From contig NZ_JAAHHG010000011.1 of NCBI RefSeq assembly GCF_010692555.1, positions 24,642 to 83,634 on the forward strand: a stretch of 58,993 nucleotides of DNA, read 5' to 3'. This document shows, in pieces, positions 17,178 through 26,683 of this stretch. The notes below the pieces were generated by a model that saw nothing but the letters and a program-made list of their open reading frames with translations, was not told the DNA's origin and ran no database searches. The DNA comes from Okeania sp. SIO3B5 (GTDB lineage Bacteria > Cyanobacteriota > Cyanobacteriia > Cyanobacteriales > Microcoleaceae). The translations under genes were made by a program, and so were the position numbers. Every line of letters starts with the position of its first letter. The first letter of the stretch is position 1.

Positions 17178-17990
17178 TCACATAAATACTCTATGTTGTA
17201 GGGATGGCATTTGTCTACGAACTTGTTCTAATCTGGATGGGTTAATTTCTGCGATCGCTACTCCTGGTTTATCTTCAGTATCTGCCAAGATTAAACCCCA
17301 AGGGTCAATTATCATTGCATGGCCATGAGTTTGTCTTCTGCCATAGTGGTTACCTGTTTGAGCTGGAGCAATGATATAACAGGTATTTTCTATTGCCCTT
17401 GCTTGAAGTAATACTTGCCAGTGGTCTTTTCCTGTATATGCAGTGAAGGCTGCTGGTACGAATAGGACTTCAGCCCCGGCGTTTGAGAGGTGTCTGTATA
17501 ATTCAGGGAATCTTACATCATAGCATACTGATATGCCTAAATTCCCATAATCTTTTGATGAATAGACTGAAGGTAATTTGGCACCTGGTTTAACGGTGTT
17601 CGATTCTCGGTAGGTATTACCGTCAGGTAAGTTAACATCAAATAAATGTGCTTTTTCATACCTGGCTACTTCTTTGCCATTAGGAGCGACTAGGGATGCA
17701 ACGTTATAAACTTTACCTTCTGTTGTAGGTACTGGATACCCACCTCCTAGAATTGTGATTTGGAATTTTTGAGCTGTTGTTTTGAGAAATTTTTCACTTT
17801 CTGTGGCGATGGTTTCTGCTTGGGCAATTTTCTCTTTTTCTTCACCCAAGAAGGGAAAATTTTCTGGCAAGGTAACTAACTCTGCGCCTTGACGGACTGC
17901 TAAGTCTATTAATTCTTCTGCCTGGGCTAGATTTTTTGACCAGTCAGGCACACTTGTCATTGATATTGCTGCTGCGAGATAGGATTTCAT
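17178..17990 (-). CDS. Nit-type carbon-nitrogen hydrolase (omega-amidase / deaminated-glutathione amidase)
   Basis: A 270-residue nitrilase-superfamily amidase. The catalytic triad is visible: Glu43 in LPENFPF, Lys113 in YEKAHLFDV and Cys156 in SVCYDVRFPELY. The CYDVRFPELYR motif and DVNLPDG are characteristic of the Nit1/Nit2 branch, which clears deaminated glutathione or alpha-keto amides. I place the start at ATG 17990 (MKSYLAAAISMTS), since the frame extends 25 residues upstream to 18065 but those residues are not family-like. Its convergent neighbour region is repeat-rich. Exact substrate is not decided by sequence alone. Confidence 0.85.
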   Translation of the reverse strand: MKSYLAAAISMTSVPDWSKNLAQAEELIDLAVRQGAELVTLPENFPFLGEEKEKIAQAETIATESEKFLKTTAQKFQITILGGGYPVPTTEGKVYNVASLVAPNGKEVARYEKAHLFDVNLPDGNTYRESNTVKPGAKLPSVYSSKDYGNLGISVCYDVRFPELYRHLSNAGAEVLFVPAAFTAYTGKDHWQVLLQARAIENTCYIIAPAQTGNHYGRRQTHGHAMIIDPWGLILADTEDKPGVAIAEINPSRLEQVRRQMPSLQHRVFM

Positions 17991-18169
17991 TAAGTCTGTT
18001 TTTCGGCTATTATGTTGGAACTTTTTAATATTTGCCTTATTATTTATACCAAATTCGCAGTTCAAAAGGTAGTTGTTTACCCATTTTCCTCACTCTTATT
18101 TCTCAACCTTCAGCTTAGGTTCCTTTTTTATTCAAGATGATCACTGAGTTGGTAATAGCTAAATTTTAA

Positions 18170-18338
18170 AGTGGTTTCAGAAATCAGATTTTCAACTTTA
18201 GTAGTCTATCAAGTTATATTTAATAAGTTACTATTTCTCAATAACGCTTATTTAGAAGGCTTTGATACTCAACATACTCATCATTTTTTGCTTGATAGAC
18301 TATTTAGTATATAATTTTGATTTCTGAATTAACCACTA
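18170..18338. repeat. Long imperfect inverted repeat downstream of psaJ
   Basis: Arms of about 45 bases: 18170-18213 (from GTGGTTTCAGAAATCAG to AGTCTATCAAG) and 18291-18338 (from CTTGATAGACTA to TTTCTGAATTAACCACT), separated by about 77 bases. The folded arms pair over most of their length. It could be another MITE-like element or an RNA structure at the end of the psaFJ transcript. No coding content. Confidence 0.65.
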
Positions 18339-18428
18339 TTTTTCATCTGATATTGATTCAGAATTTAATCTACATTTTGTTTCAGACTTTAGATTAATCC
18401 AGACAACTCTGAGTTAACTTTTTTGCTT

Positions 18429-18554
18429 TTACATTGGGTGGAAAAGTAAGTCTGGGAAAAAACGATTAAACTCAATTAAAATTCCGGCTGTGATAATCAT
18501 CCAGGCTGCAGCCAAAACTGGGGCTGTTGATAGATACTTAAGTAGGTCTTGCAT
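18429..18554 (-). CDS. psaJ: Photosystem I subunit IX, PsaJ
   Basis: A 41-residue membrane peptide: [18 protein letters not shown] opens it and [12 protein letters not shown] closes it, both hallmarks of PsaJ, with one transmembrane helix between. It sits 147 bp after psaF on the same strand, the usual psaF-psaJ operon of cyanobacteria. PsaJ lies at the edge of the PSI monomer, next to PsaF, and helps hold chlorophylls and carotenoids. A GGAGAAA ribosome site precedes the ATG. Confidence 0.97.
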   Translation of the reverse strand: MQDLLKYLSTAPVLAAAWMIITAGILIEFNRFFPDLLFHPM

Positions 18555-18701
18555 GAATATTTCTCCTAGAAACTGATTGTCAAATCAGGTATTTTTTAGA
18601 CAATGTTTTTTAACATTGTTTTGGAACTTTTGGCAGTTAGTAATTAGTATTTTTATACTAATTACAATTACTTAGTTTATTTTAATTCCTTAGTTGATGT
18701 T

Positions 18702-19190
18702 TTAGCGTGGGGAAACAGTAATTTCGTTTTCTTCAGCAAACATTTTACCAGAGGTAAATTCTCCTAATGCCAACATTGGCCATAGAGCTGCACCTAGCAT
18801 TTTTTGGATTGCTAAAGGAACATCGATAATAATCTCTTTTTCCTCTGGGTTCTTACCAGATTTAATTGCTTGTAGATAGGAACGACCAGCCCAACCAATC
18901 CAACCTGTAATATATAAGAATAAAATGCTAGGAATGAGGAAATCTCCAGCGCGATTCAGACTACCATCTACTATTAAATGAGGTAGTCCGTCTTCTCCAC
19001 AAAGTGCTTGTGAATAACGTTCAAACCGTTTCTTACCAGATTCTGGATCGGCCGTAGTAGGGAGAGCATATTCAGCTCGTGCCTGAAAAGCTGGTGATTC
19101 TGAACATGGCACCAAGTTATATGCTGATGCTGCTGATGCACCACTTACCCAAAGACTTATGGCTAAAACTAAAGCCAACAATCGTCTCAT
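18702..19190 (-). CDS. psaF: Photosystem I subunit III, PsaF
   Basis: Full-length PsaF. The start at ATG 19190 ([19 protein letters not shown]) gives a signal peptide ending near ASA, so the mature N-terminus [12 protein letters not shown] lies in the thylakoid lumen. The frame extends 14 residues upstream, but those are not family-like. Cysteines in LVPCSES and QALCGEDG form the conserved pair. Later segments [20 protein letters not shown] and [15 protein letters not shown] are the membrane region. PsaF docks plastocyanin or cytochrome c6 only weakly in cyanobacteria. The divergent neighbour tsaD is a common partner in these genomes. Confidence 0.97.
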   Translation of the reverse strand: MRRLLALVLAISLWVSGASAASAYNLVPCSESPAFQARAEYALPTTADPESGKKRFERYSQALCGEDGLPHLIVDGSLNRAGDFLIPSILFLYITGWIGWAGRSYLQAIKSGKNPEEKEIIIDVPLAIQKMLGAALWPMLALGEFTSGKMFAEENEITVSPR

Positions 19191-19333
19191 AAAATTGTTT
19201 CCTTTTATTACAAAGTGTTGACAATTACCCATACTTCTGTAGCTAAATTAAGCTGAAAGTAGGGATTTTCTTAATGGAAATGATAAATTTGAAGCTGACA
19301 GTAATCAAGCTATTTTTATAAATTTATCAGTCA

Positions 19334-20398
19334 ATGACAACAATTTTAGCTATAGAAACAAGTTGTGATGAAACGTCTGTGGCAATTGTTAAGAATCGTC
19401 AAGTTTTAAGTAATATCGTAAAGTCACAAATTAATATTCACAGCTTTTATGGAGGTGTGGTGCCAGAAATAGCTTCACGGCAACATTTAGAAATAATCAA
19501 TCAGGCGATCGCTCAGGCTTTTACAGAGATAGATTTAGATTGGCCAGATATTGATGGTATTGGAGCTACTTGCGCCCCTGGTTTAGTTGGTGCTTTGTTA
19601 GTGGGAATAACGGCAGCGAAAACTCTGGCTATTGTTCATCAAAAGCCATTTGTGGGAGTGCATCATTTAGAAGGTCATATTTACGCGACTTATCTTAGTC
19701 AACCAGAATTAAGACCACCTTTTCTCTGTTTGTTGGTTTCTGGGGGCCATACAAGTTTAATTTATGTCAAAGATTGTGGTGTGTATGAAACATTAGGCCA
19801 AACAAAGGATGATGCAGCAGGAGAAGCTTTTGATAAGGTGGCTAGATTATTGAAACTTGGCTATCCAGGAGGTCCTGTAATTGATAAATTGGCAGCAGAG
19901 GGCAATAAATGGGCTTTTTCTTTACCTGAAGGGAAAATTTCTTTACCCGAGGGTGGCTATCACCCTTATGATTGTAGTTTCAGTGGACTAAAAACTGCTG
20001 TCTTGCGATTAATTCAAAAATTGGAAACAGAAGGCCATGAGTTATTACCTGAGTCTTCAATAATTAGGGACATTGCAGCTAGCTTTCAAGAAACTGTAGC
20101 GAAGGGGTTAACAAAAAGAGCGATCGCCTGTGCCCTAGATTATGGATTAAAAACAATTGCTATTGGTGGAGGTGTAGCTGCAAATAGTGGGTTACGTCAA
20201 AACTTAAGTACAGCAGCAAGTAAGAATAATTTGCAGGTACTATTTCCTCCCCTGAAATTATGTACAGATAATGCGGCCATGATTGGTTGTGCGGCGGCTG
20301 ATCATCTGAGTCGAGGTCATATTTCATCTCTGAACTTAGGAGCTAGTTCTCGAATGGCCATAAAAGATGTGATGGAGTTGTATAGCGCTACGCGCTAG
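19334..20398 (+). CDS. tsaD: tRNA N6-adenosine threonylcarbamoyltransferase, TsaD
   Basis: A 354-residue ASKHA-fold enzyme that transfers the threonylcarbamoyl group to A37 of ANN-decoding tRNAs (t6A). MTTILAIETSCDETSVAIV is the classic start. The metal-binding histidines are His111 and His115 in HHLEGH. GGVAANSGLR and CTDNAAMIG complete the nucleotide site. It starts at ATG 19334. The last codons (YSATR) read into a GCGCTACGCGC palindromic repeat just before the stop, so the extreme C-terminus may have been altered by a repeat insertion. The partner TsaC is 9.4 kb downstream. Confidence 0.97.
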   Translation: MTTILAIETSCDETSVAIVKNRQVLSNIVKSQINIHSFYGGVVPEIASRQHLEIINQAIAQAFTEIDLDWPDIDGIGATCAPGLVGALLVGITAAKTLAIVHQKPFVGVHHLEGHIYATYLSQPELRPPFLCLLVSGGHTSLIYVKDCGVYETLGQTKDDAAGEAFDKVARLLKLGYPGGPVIDKLAAEGNKWAFSLPEGKISLPEGGYHPYDCSFSGLKTAVLRLIQKLETEGHELLPESSIIRDIAASFQETVAKGLTKRAIACALDYGLKTIAIGGGVAANSGLRQNLSTAASKNNLQVLFPPLKLCTDNAAMIGCAAADHLSRGHISSLNLGASSRMAIKDVMELYSATR

Positions 20399-20703
20399 GG
20401 AATAGAGAATAGGGAATAGGGAATAGTGAGCTTTAACAAGTATGACATGGGGACGCGGAGACGCGGGGATGCGGGGACAGGTCGATTTGAGGGGAAACAG
20501 GCAACGGTTTCAGCCATTTTTATGTGAAGAAATTTTCTTGAATTTCAGTAGAAAATTTCAGTATTTTGAGGCCAATAAGAGCCAATAAATAGGAGATAAA
20601 TTGAATATAAAAAGCTCTATTACAATGAATAATTGATAGTTGATAATTAATCGAATCTAGGTAAAAATTCTCTCATTACCAATGAATAATTGGTAATTGA
20701 TAA

Positions 20704-20947
<244 letters not shown>

Positions 20948-21099
20948 TTTTAGATACTTTTCATTATCCATTATCCATTAATGAACTTAGCTATCCTGAC
21001 TTTTAGCTTTATGAGCGCAAGCCCTAATTATTAATTATTAATTATTAATTGTTGAACCTATTTTCTGCACAATTTAAAAGTAAGACTGCTACATCAGTA

Positions 21100-21618
21100 A
21101 TGAAAATCAGAAACGCTGAAGAAAAAGATTTAGCTGTAATTGTAGAAATTTATAACGCTTCAATTCCTAGTCGTATTGCTACTGGAGATATAGAATGTAT
21201 ATCGGTTGAAAGTCGTATTCCTTGGTATCAAGAACACCCACCTGATAGTCGTCCAATTTGGGTGATGGAATTAGATGAAGAAATTGTTGGGTGGCTGAGT
21301 TTTCAGTCTTTTTATGGCACAGCTGCATATAAAGCCACAGCAGAAGTAAGTATATATGTTGCTCCTGAATATAAAGGTCGAGGAATAGGGAAAAAATTAC
21401 TTTCAGAGGCAATTTTTTACAGTCCTAAATTAGGAATTAATACTTTACTGGGTTTTATTTTTGCTCATAACAAGCCTAGTTTAAAGTTATTTGATAAGTT
21501 TGGTTTTCAACGTTGGGGTTATTTACCAAAAGTGGCTAGTTTAGATGGTATGAAGCGAGATCTTGTGATTGTTGGACTTCATATTGAAGAAGCAAAGAAA
21601 AATGATAGGAGTGAATAA
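21100..21618 (+). CDS. GNAT acetyltransferase, phosphinothricin-acetyltransferase-like
   Basis: A 172-residue GNAT from ATG 21100 (MKIRNAEEKDLAVIVEIYN). The longer frame begins at a TTG 51 bases upstream but those residues are not family-like. The acetyl-CoA loop is APEYKGRGIGKKLL. IPSRIATGDIE and GFIFAHNKPSLKLFDKFGFQ resemble the Pat/YwnH group, which acetylates small amines such as phosphinothricin or methionine sulfoximine. The substrate here is unknown. Its stop codon is followed at once by a family A element. Confidence 0.88.
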   Translation: MKIRNAEEKDLAVIVEIYNASIPSRIATGDIECISVESRIPWYQEHPPDSRPIWVMELDEEIVGWLSFQSFYGTAAYKATAEVSIYVAPEYKGRGIGKKLLSEAIFYSPKLGINTLLGFIFAHNKPSLKLFDKFGFQRWGYLPKVASLDGMKRDLVIVGLHIEEAKKNDRSE

Positions 21619-21962
<344 letters not shown>

Positions 21963-22808
21963 TTACTTCAAAAGACTTCGGATATGGGCAGCCACATCAT
22001 TAGGCTTTTCTAACATTGCTAGATGACCACATTCAGGAATTTCTAGTACATTTCCACCGTGGCCTTGAAACATCCAGTGAAAACTAGCTAAATGTTTTAC
22101 ATATTTAGGAGCCATTATTTGGTCTTTTGCTCCAGCAATAAAATAAACAGGTTGCTTCAATTTTGATACTACCAGTGGCAGGCGATGAACTTCTGATTCT
22201 GTAGTGGAGTCTAATAATGTCCCCAGAGCTGCTTCGTAAGATGCTCCAACAAAATCAGTTAATCGTTGTCGTCCCCATTTACGAGAGATAGGTGTGGCAA
22301 CCTGAGTCCTTGTAAACATTAAATCTGTCAGAGGTAAATAAGATAGCCAACTGGGACGAAATTTGATAATTTGTGCCCCTGCAAACCTAAATCTTTCAAA
22401 TTCTTCTTTAATATAAATTCCACCACCAGAGTTTATACAGACTACTCCCTTGATGATATCGAGCATTCTATTCGCTCCTAACAAGGCAATGGTGCCTCCT
22501 AAAGAGTGGCCAATGAGCCAGGCACTAGATATATTGAGTTTCTGTAATAATATTGTCAGGTCTTCTACATAAGCTGCGGGACTGTAGTTGAAAACTAATT
22601 TTTTTTGGGTTGAGTGGGTTTGAGAATCACCGAATCCGCGCAAGTCGTAAGATAAACATTGGTAATCTGGTGAAAGTCTTTGGATTAAAGGTTGCCAGTA
22701 GTTACGGCTTAAGAGCCAGCCATGTATAAAAATAAGTACATGGGGGAATTTAGTGGGGTTTGTCAATTCGTAGGCGTGTGGAACCCCTTGGATATCTATA
22801 GTTGCCAT
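21963..22808 (-). CDS. Alpha/beta hydrolase
   Basis: A 281-residue serine hydrolase of the alpha/beta fold. The oxyanion region is IFIHGWLLS, and the nucleophile is Ser102 in GHSLGG. The acid is probably the Asp of GAKDQIMAP, and the base His is in ECGHLAML near the end. A cap lies between. No signal peptide. The layout resembles cyanobacterial esterase/lipase-like or haloalkane-dehalogenase-like proteins; the substrate is not predictable. The first ATG at 22808 fits the family. Confidence 0.88.
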   Translation of the reverse strand: MATIDIQGVPHAYELTNPTKFPHVLIFIHGWLLSRNYWQPLIQRLSPDYQCLSYDLRGFGDSQTHSTQKKLVFNYSPAAYVEDLTILLQKLNISSAWLIGHSLGGTIALLGANRMLDIIKGVVCINSGGGIYIKEEFERFRFAGAQIIKFRPSWLSYLPLTDLMFTRTQVATPISRKWGRQRLTDFVGASYEAALGTLLDSTTESEVHRLPLVVSKLKQPVYFIAGAKDQIMAPKYVKHLASFHWMFQGHGGNVLEIPECGHLAMLEKPNDVAAHIRSLLK

Positions 22809-22855
22809 ATTTATATTTTATCCTGAATTGACAAAGATATAGCAATGGACAGTTC

Positions 22856-22905
22856 AAGAATTTAGAATTTAGAATTTAGAATTTAGAATTTAGAATTTAG
22901 AATTA
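22856..22905. repeat. TTTAGAA heptamer array
   Basis: About seven tandem copies of TTTAGAA, a heptanucleotide STRR-type repeat. Confidence 0.85.
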
Positions 22906-22990
22906 CCTCTTCTTATAGATTAAGAGGATTGGATCAAAGGAAAAATTTTCCCTTTTGCCTCGATCTTCTTCTTTTCAAGGAGAGGTAATT
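22901..22990. repeat. Family C repeat, copy 2
   Basis: Starts AATTACCTCT and ends with the inverted AGAGGTAATT; GGATTGGATCAAAGGAAAAA inside matches copies 1 and 3. Confidence 0.55.
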
Positions 22991-22995
22991 ATTAA

Positions 22996-23255
22996 TTAGG
23001 GTTTGCTGAAAAAGTCTTTTTGTGGAGGTAGGGAGTAGGGAGTAGGGAGTAGGGAGTAGTTAGAAGTTAAGAGAAATAGGAGTGAAAGAGGAGTTGGCCG
23101 GAAAAAGAGTAAGAGTGATTCTTCTATCATTCATAGTTAGCCAAAAATGCTCAATTTTTGAACCTCAGTAACCTAAAAGTTCGCACATGCCTGATACCTA
23201 AAAACCCTAAAACCAATATCATTCAATGCTTCTATATTTAATCAGCAAGCCCTAA
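22996..23255. mobile_element. Family A element, copy 7
   Basis: Ends TTAGGGTTTGCTGA and TCAGCAAGCCCTAA. GGGAGTA heptamers inside. The next base starts copy 8. Confidence 0.8.
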
Positions 23256-23381
23256 TTAGGGTTTGCTGAAAAAGTCTTTTAGTTAGGGTAGGAGTCAGGA
23301 GTTAGGGGAATTTACAGGAGGTAGGAGCTAAGTTTTGTCCCTTATTTATCAATACTTTGAGAATTAATCAGCAAGTCCTAA
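23256..23381. mobile_element. Family A element, copy 8 (short)
   Basis: Ends TTAGGGTTTGCTGA and TCAGCAAGTCCTAA, joined head to tail with copy 7 with no base between. At about 126 bp it is the shortest complete member. Confidence 0.8.
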
Positions 23382-23442
23382 TTATTAATTATTAATTATT
23401 AATTATTAATTATTAATTATTAATTATTAATTATTAATTATT
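23380..23442. repeat. AATTATT heptamer array
   Basis: About nine tandem copies of the AT-only heptamer AATTATT ending just before the stop codon of the next gene. Confidence 0.9.
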
Positions 23443-23443
23443 A

Positions 23444-24169
23444 TTAGTATCTTTCTCCCATCAATCTTTGTCGCATACCTTCAGCAATTTTTTGGCCTAA
23501 GTATTCTGGAATCAAACTTTCATTTGGTCCCAAAAGGTAAAGAATAAGACGAGTTCGCCCACGCCAAACTAATAAGTTGGCGTTAACTACTAACAAATCT
23601 TCTTGCCAGATGGCATACATAACTTTATAAAATAGACCTGGTTGATTATCTGCTTCAATCAATAGTGCTGGTAGATGAAATACAGGATCGACATAAAATT
23701 CTGTCGCTACTTCTTCTAAACCACTATCTAGATTAAACTCTACAGCTAACATTTCTTCTACCTCGAAACGGCCCGCCAGTGATTCTTGGATGGCACGACA
23801 AACATTTTCTGAGGTTTTCTCTGTTAGTGCTTTGCCCCCCCGAGATATTACTAATTTGATAAAGACCAACATCGGTGGGTAAATTTGTCCATAAAGACTG
23901 AGGCTGTGAATAGTTAGTCCATAGGCAGCTAGGACCCCAAAAATATCACTGAGCAAAAATGATTGATTTCGGTAGGTAAAGTGCAGGGCACTTTTGTTGC
24001 CTTCTGGTCTTAGTTCTATTACAGCTTGTTTACTTTTATACAGTTGATATGCTAACTTCAAATTTTGCAGTTGGATATCACTACTGACAAATTGCTCATA
24101 AAACTGTGGAAACGCTCGGTTGAAGCGCCTTAGCAGTTCTAGTGTTGATGATTTTAAACCCGGAGCCAT
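23444..24169 (-). CDS. Conserved cyanobacterial protein with ACT-like regions
   Basis: A 241-residue soluble protein of no firm function. Two stretches resemble ACT ligand-sensing folds: one around YRNQSFLLSDIFGVLAAYGL (about 85-130) and a second around ALLIEADNQPGLFYKVMYAI (about 168-215), where the ...DNQPGLFYKV... turn is like the C-terminal ACT domains of GlnD. It may bind an amino acid or other small molecule and act as a regulator, which is inference. It is divergent from the GNAT gene at 24243 with 73 bp between them. Confidence 0.75.
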   Translation of the reverse strand: MAPGLKSSTLELLRRFNRAFPQFYEQFVSSDIQLQNLKLAYQLYKSKQAVIELRPEGNKSALHFTYRNQSFLLSDIFGVLAAYGLTIHSLSLYGQIYPPMLVFIKLVISRGGKALTEKTSENVCRAIQESLAGRFEVEEMLAVEFNLDSGLEEVATEFYVDPVFHLPALLIEADNQPGLFYKVMYAIWQEDLLVVNANLLVWRGRTRLILYLLGPNESLIPEYLGQKIAEGMRQRLMGERY

Positions 24170-24242
24170 AATCGAAGAGAGGGAACGGGATATATACTAT
24201 CTAATAATGTCATCCAACTTCTACTAACTTAACCACGCCTGC

Positions 24243-24794
24243 ATGGGTTTTTGGAAAAATTTGTTTACCGGCTCTGAGCCAACATCTCACCCTCAAAATC
24301 CAGATTATGAGGGATACACTACTATTGGGGAAGAAAATGCTTCTTCTCAAGCTGTTCGTTCACCTAATAGAGGTAATGGACGTATATTTTTTACTACAGA
24401 TAGAGACATAGATATATATGAACTTGAAGAACTTTGTAATGCTGTTGGTTGGTCTCGTCGCCCATTACGCAAAGTAAAAAAGGCCATTCAACATAGTTTT
24501 CTTGTTGTCTCTATGTGGCAAATGCGAGGCAGTCAGCGAAGACTGATTGGCTTTGCCAGAGCAACATCAGACCATGCTTTTAATGCCACTCTTTGGGATG
24601 TGGTTGTTCATCCTGATGTCCAAGGTAAGGGCTTGGGGAAAGCATTGATGAAATACATTATCAAAAAACTTCGTAGTGAGGACATCAGCAACATTACCTT
24701 ATTTGCTGACCCTCATGTTGTTGATTTTTACCAAAATTTAGGTTTTATTCCTGATCCAGAGGGAATTAAAGGAATGTTCTGGTATCCAGATTAG
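24243..24794 (+). CDS. GNAT acetyltransferase, Ycf52-like
   Basis: A 183-residue GNAT. After a variable 60-residue front the fold starts at [20 protein letters not shown]. The core [19 protein letters not shown] followed by [16 protein letters not shown] (the CoA loop) is that of plastid Ycf52/NSI-like enzymes and their cyanobacterial relatives, which acetylate protein lysines or arylalkylamines. [17 protein letters not shown] is the family ending. The gene at 31716 is a paralogue. Location is probably cytoplasmic. Confidence 0.9.
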   Translation: MGFWKNLFTGSEPTSHPQNPDYEGYTTIGEENASSQAVRSPNRGNGRIFFTTDRDIDIYELEELCNAVGWSRRPLRKVKKAIQHSFLVVSMWQMRGSQRRLIGFARATSDHAFNATLWDVVVHPDVQGKGLGKALMKYIIKKLRSEDISNITLFADPHVVDFYQNLGFIPDPEGIKGMFWYPD

Positions 24795-24861
24795 CTGTTT
24801 TTGGTTTGATCAAAATATGATTAACCAAAATAATAATATAATAAATCTAGAATTTAGATTT

Positions 24862-24920
24862 TTTTACCGAAAAATTGGGTCTAAAGCCTGGCCCTTCTCG
24901 GGCGACTTTTTGATTGATTA
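24862..24920 (+). repeat. Solo IS200/IS605-type left end
   Basis: AAGCCTGGCCCTTCTCGGGC forms a small hairpin preceded by AAATTGGGTCTAA and followed by GACTTTTT, as in left ends of tnpB elements (compare the inverted copy near 27110-27150). No transposase follows. Confidence 0.5.
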
Positions 24921-25134
24921 AGTGGGAAGAAATATGCTATGTGTAAAAACTCAATTGGTATATTATCTCTAGTGCTATGCTCCTGTAAAATCTAAAATCT
25001 ATAAATTAACGTGATCAGGATTTTTGTTCCTAAAAATTTCTTGAGTATATGGACAAATTTGTTTAGTGTAAAATTTTTTTGAATTTTTTTGCACAACTTG
25101 TAAAAATTGAGCTATAATAATTTTATAGTTCAGC

Positions 25135-25208
25135 CGGGATGTAGCGCAGCTTGGTAGCGCGCCTGCTTTGGGAGCAGGATGTCGCAGGTTCAAATCCTGT
25201 CATCCCGA
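25135..25208 (+). tRNA. tRNA-Pro (anticodon UGG)
   Basis: A 74-base cloverleaf. Acceptor stem CGGGATG (25135-25141) pairs with CATCCCG (25201-25207). D arm AGCGCAGCTTGGTAGCGC, anticodon stem CCTGC/GCAGG with loop TTTGGGA (anticodon TGG), T arm GCAGGTTCAAATCCTGT. CCA is not encoded. Confidence 0.96.
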
Positions 25209-25299
25209 TACTTAAAGCAAAATACAGTAGTTAAATGAGACACAAACATTTAAAACCTCTTCCTACTACAGCTATACTTTGCTAAGATAAATATGCTGT

Positions 25300-25545
25300 A
25301 TCTTCTTGACTACTCCCCGGACTCAAGTCACGGGGATTCTAAGTAGATACTACGCAATAGGATAAATCTGTGTTGCTCCGTCTATTCTTAGCTGACCAAA
25401 GATACAGTCTCAGGGCACAATGAAATTGTCCCCCTACACAGTCGGCTTAAGTAGGGGCGATTCGCGAATCGCCCCTACAGCTTTGCGGCTTACTTTTGTG
25501 ATGATATTTGCAGCCCCGTTACAGTCTGCATTAACGCACTAATTA
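25300..25545 (-). pseudogene. IS200/IS605 TnpB C-terminal fragment with right-end hairpin
   Basis: The minus strand reads VNADCNGAANIITKVSRKAV, the RuvC-III end of TnpB with its catalytic Asp, then an altered tail and a stop. The element's right-end hairpin lies at about 25312-25340 (CCCCGGACTC...CACGGGG). The front of the gene is missing. A perfect palindrome has landed in the tail. Confidence 0.75.
25451..25478. repeat. Perfect 28-base palindrome
   Basis: GTAGGGGCGATTCG followed by its exact reverse complement, CGAATCGCCCCTAC. It adds in-frame codons to the dead TnpB tail. Confidence 0.9.
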
Positions 25546-25555
25546 TTGAAGGTGG

Positions 25556-25646
25556 TTAAAGGCTGTAAAAACTGTGGCTAAACAACATAAAAAAGTTACG
25601 GATAAGCGGAAAGATTTTCATTTTAAAATAGCCAATGAATTGTGAT
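25556..25646 (+). pseudogene. Second TnpB fragment, opposite strand
   Basis: [20 protein letters not shown] then FKIANEL and a stop. It matches the middle of the complete TnpB at 37122 ([20 protein letters not shown]). The rest of the gap to 25933 is AT-rich with no gene seen. Confidence 0.8.
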
Positions 25647-25933
25647 CATCAGTAATTCGTAATTTCCTGAAAAATAATGATTTCATATAATTAATTAATG
25701 ATAGCCAAATTCTGTTTTCAATACGGTAAAAAGCTCAGGATTTATTATGAATTATGGAATAAATATTTTGATGATTGAGTTGATATGTAAGTAAAAAGTT
25801 AAAAAGATTAAATCATGTTTCTTCGTTGCTTTTTAAACAAATTAACATAATTTTTTCATCTCTCTACAATAAGTTATTTGGTGTTTATAACTTTATATTT
25901 TTGCTATATTTTTTTAAATAAAATGGAGAACCT

Positions 25934-26683
25934 ATGAAATCATTAGTTCGCTTAAGTGCAGTATTAGGAATAGTGGCTAGCACTTTCATTGGACCTTCTG
26001 TTAAAGATATGGTTGCATTGGCATTATCTGCAGAAGAAGTACTACAGAAGTTAACTCCCGTTCCTGTATTTACAATCACCGATCAAAATGGCTCTCCTCT
26101 TGTAGCTTCTGTCAAAAAAGAGGGTGATGAAAATTCTTCTGTGGCAGGGGTTTTTATTAGTAAGAGTGATGCGGATGCTTTTGTAGAAAAATTAAAAGGA
26201 GAAGATCCCGATCTGGCAGCGACGGTTAAGGTAGTGCCTGTATCTTTGGGTGAAGTTTATGAAATGAGCCAGTCTAGCCAGAAGAATGGACAAAAACTAC
26301 AGTTTGCTTATGTTCCAATTAGAAGGCAGGTTGAATCTGCGAAGATTTTACTTGAGCAAAATGGTCAGGATGTTAATCAGTTCAATGGAGTACCTTTGTT
26401 TATCGCTAAAGGTGGGCCTGATGATGGATATTTAACTATTCAACGTGGGGAACAACAAGTTATTCCTATGTTTTTTAATAAAGAAGATTTGCAGGGAATG
26501 TTGGATCGAGCTAAGACTCAACAACCTGATGTTTTTTCTTCTGTGAAAATTGAAGTTGTTAATCTTGAGGGTGTGATTAAGGCGTTGGAGAATGATGATG
26601 ATCCTTTCTTAGAAAAGATTATTTTTATTCCTCCCAGGGAGTCTTTGGAGTTTGTACAAAAGTTAAGACAATCTGGTAATTAG
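25934..26683 (+). CDS. Tic22-family periplasmic protein
   Basis: A 249-residue protein with a hydrophobic N-terminal export segment (VRLSAVLGIVASTFIGPS). The Tic22 fold follows: KLTPVPVFTITDQNGSPLVA and GVFISKSDADAFVEKL near the start, then a second half with VPLFIAKGGPDDGYLTI and VIPMFFNKEDLQGML. Cyanobacterial Tic22 (Anabaena, Synechocystis) is a periplasmic chaperone linked to Omp85 and outer-membrane assembly. The GGAGAAC ribosome site is good. The TAG stop codon (26681-26683) lies in the terminal repeat of a family A element. Confidence 0.9.
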   Translation: MKSLVRLSAVLGIVASTFIGPSVKDMVALALSAEEVLQKLTPVPVFTITDQNGSPLVASVKKEGDENSSVAGVFISKSDADAFVEKLKGEDPDLAATVKVVPVSLGEVYEMSQSSQKNGQKLQFAYVPIRRQVESAKILLEQNGQDVNQFNGVPLFIAKGGPDDGYLTIQRGEQQVIPMFFNKEDLQGMLDRAKTQQPDVFSSVKIEVVNLEGVIKALENDDDPFLEKIIFIPPRESLEFVQKLRQSGN

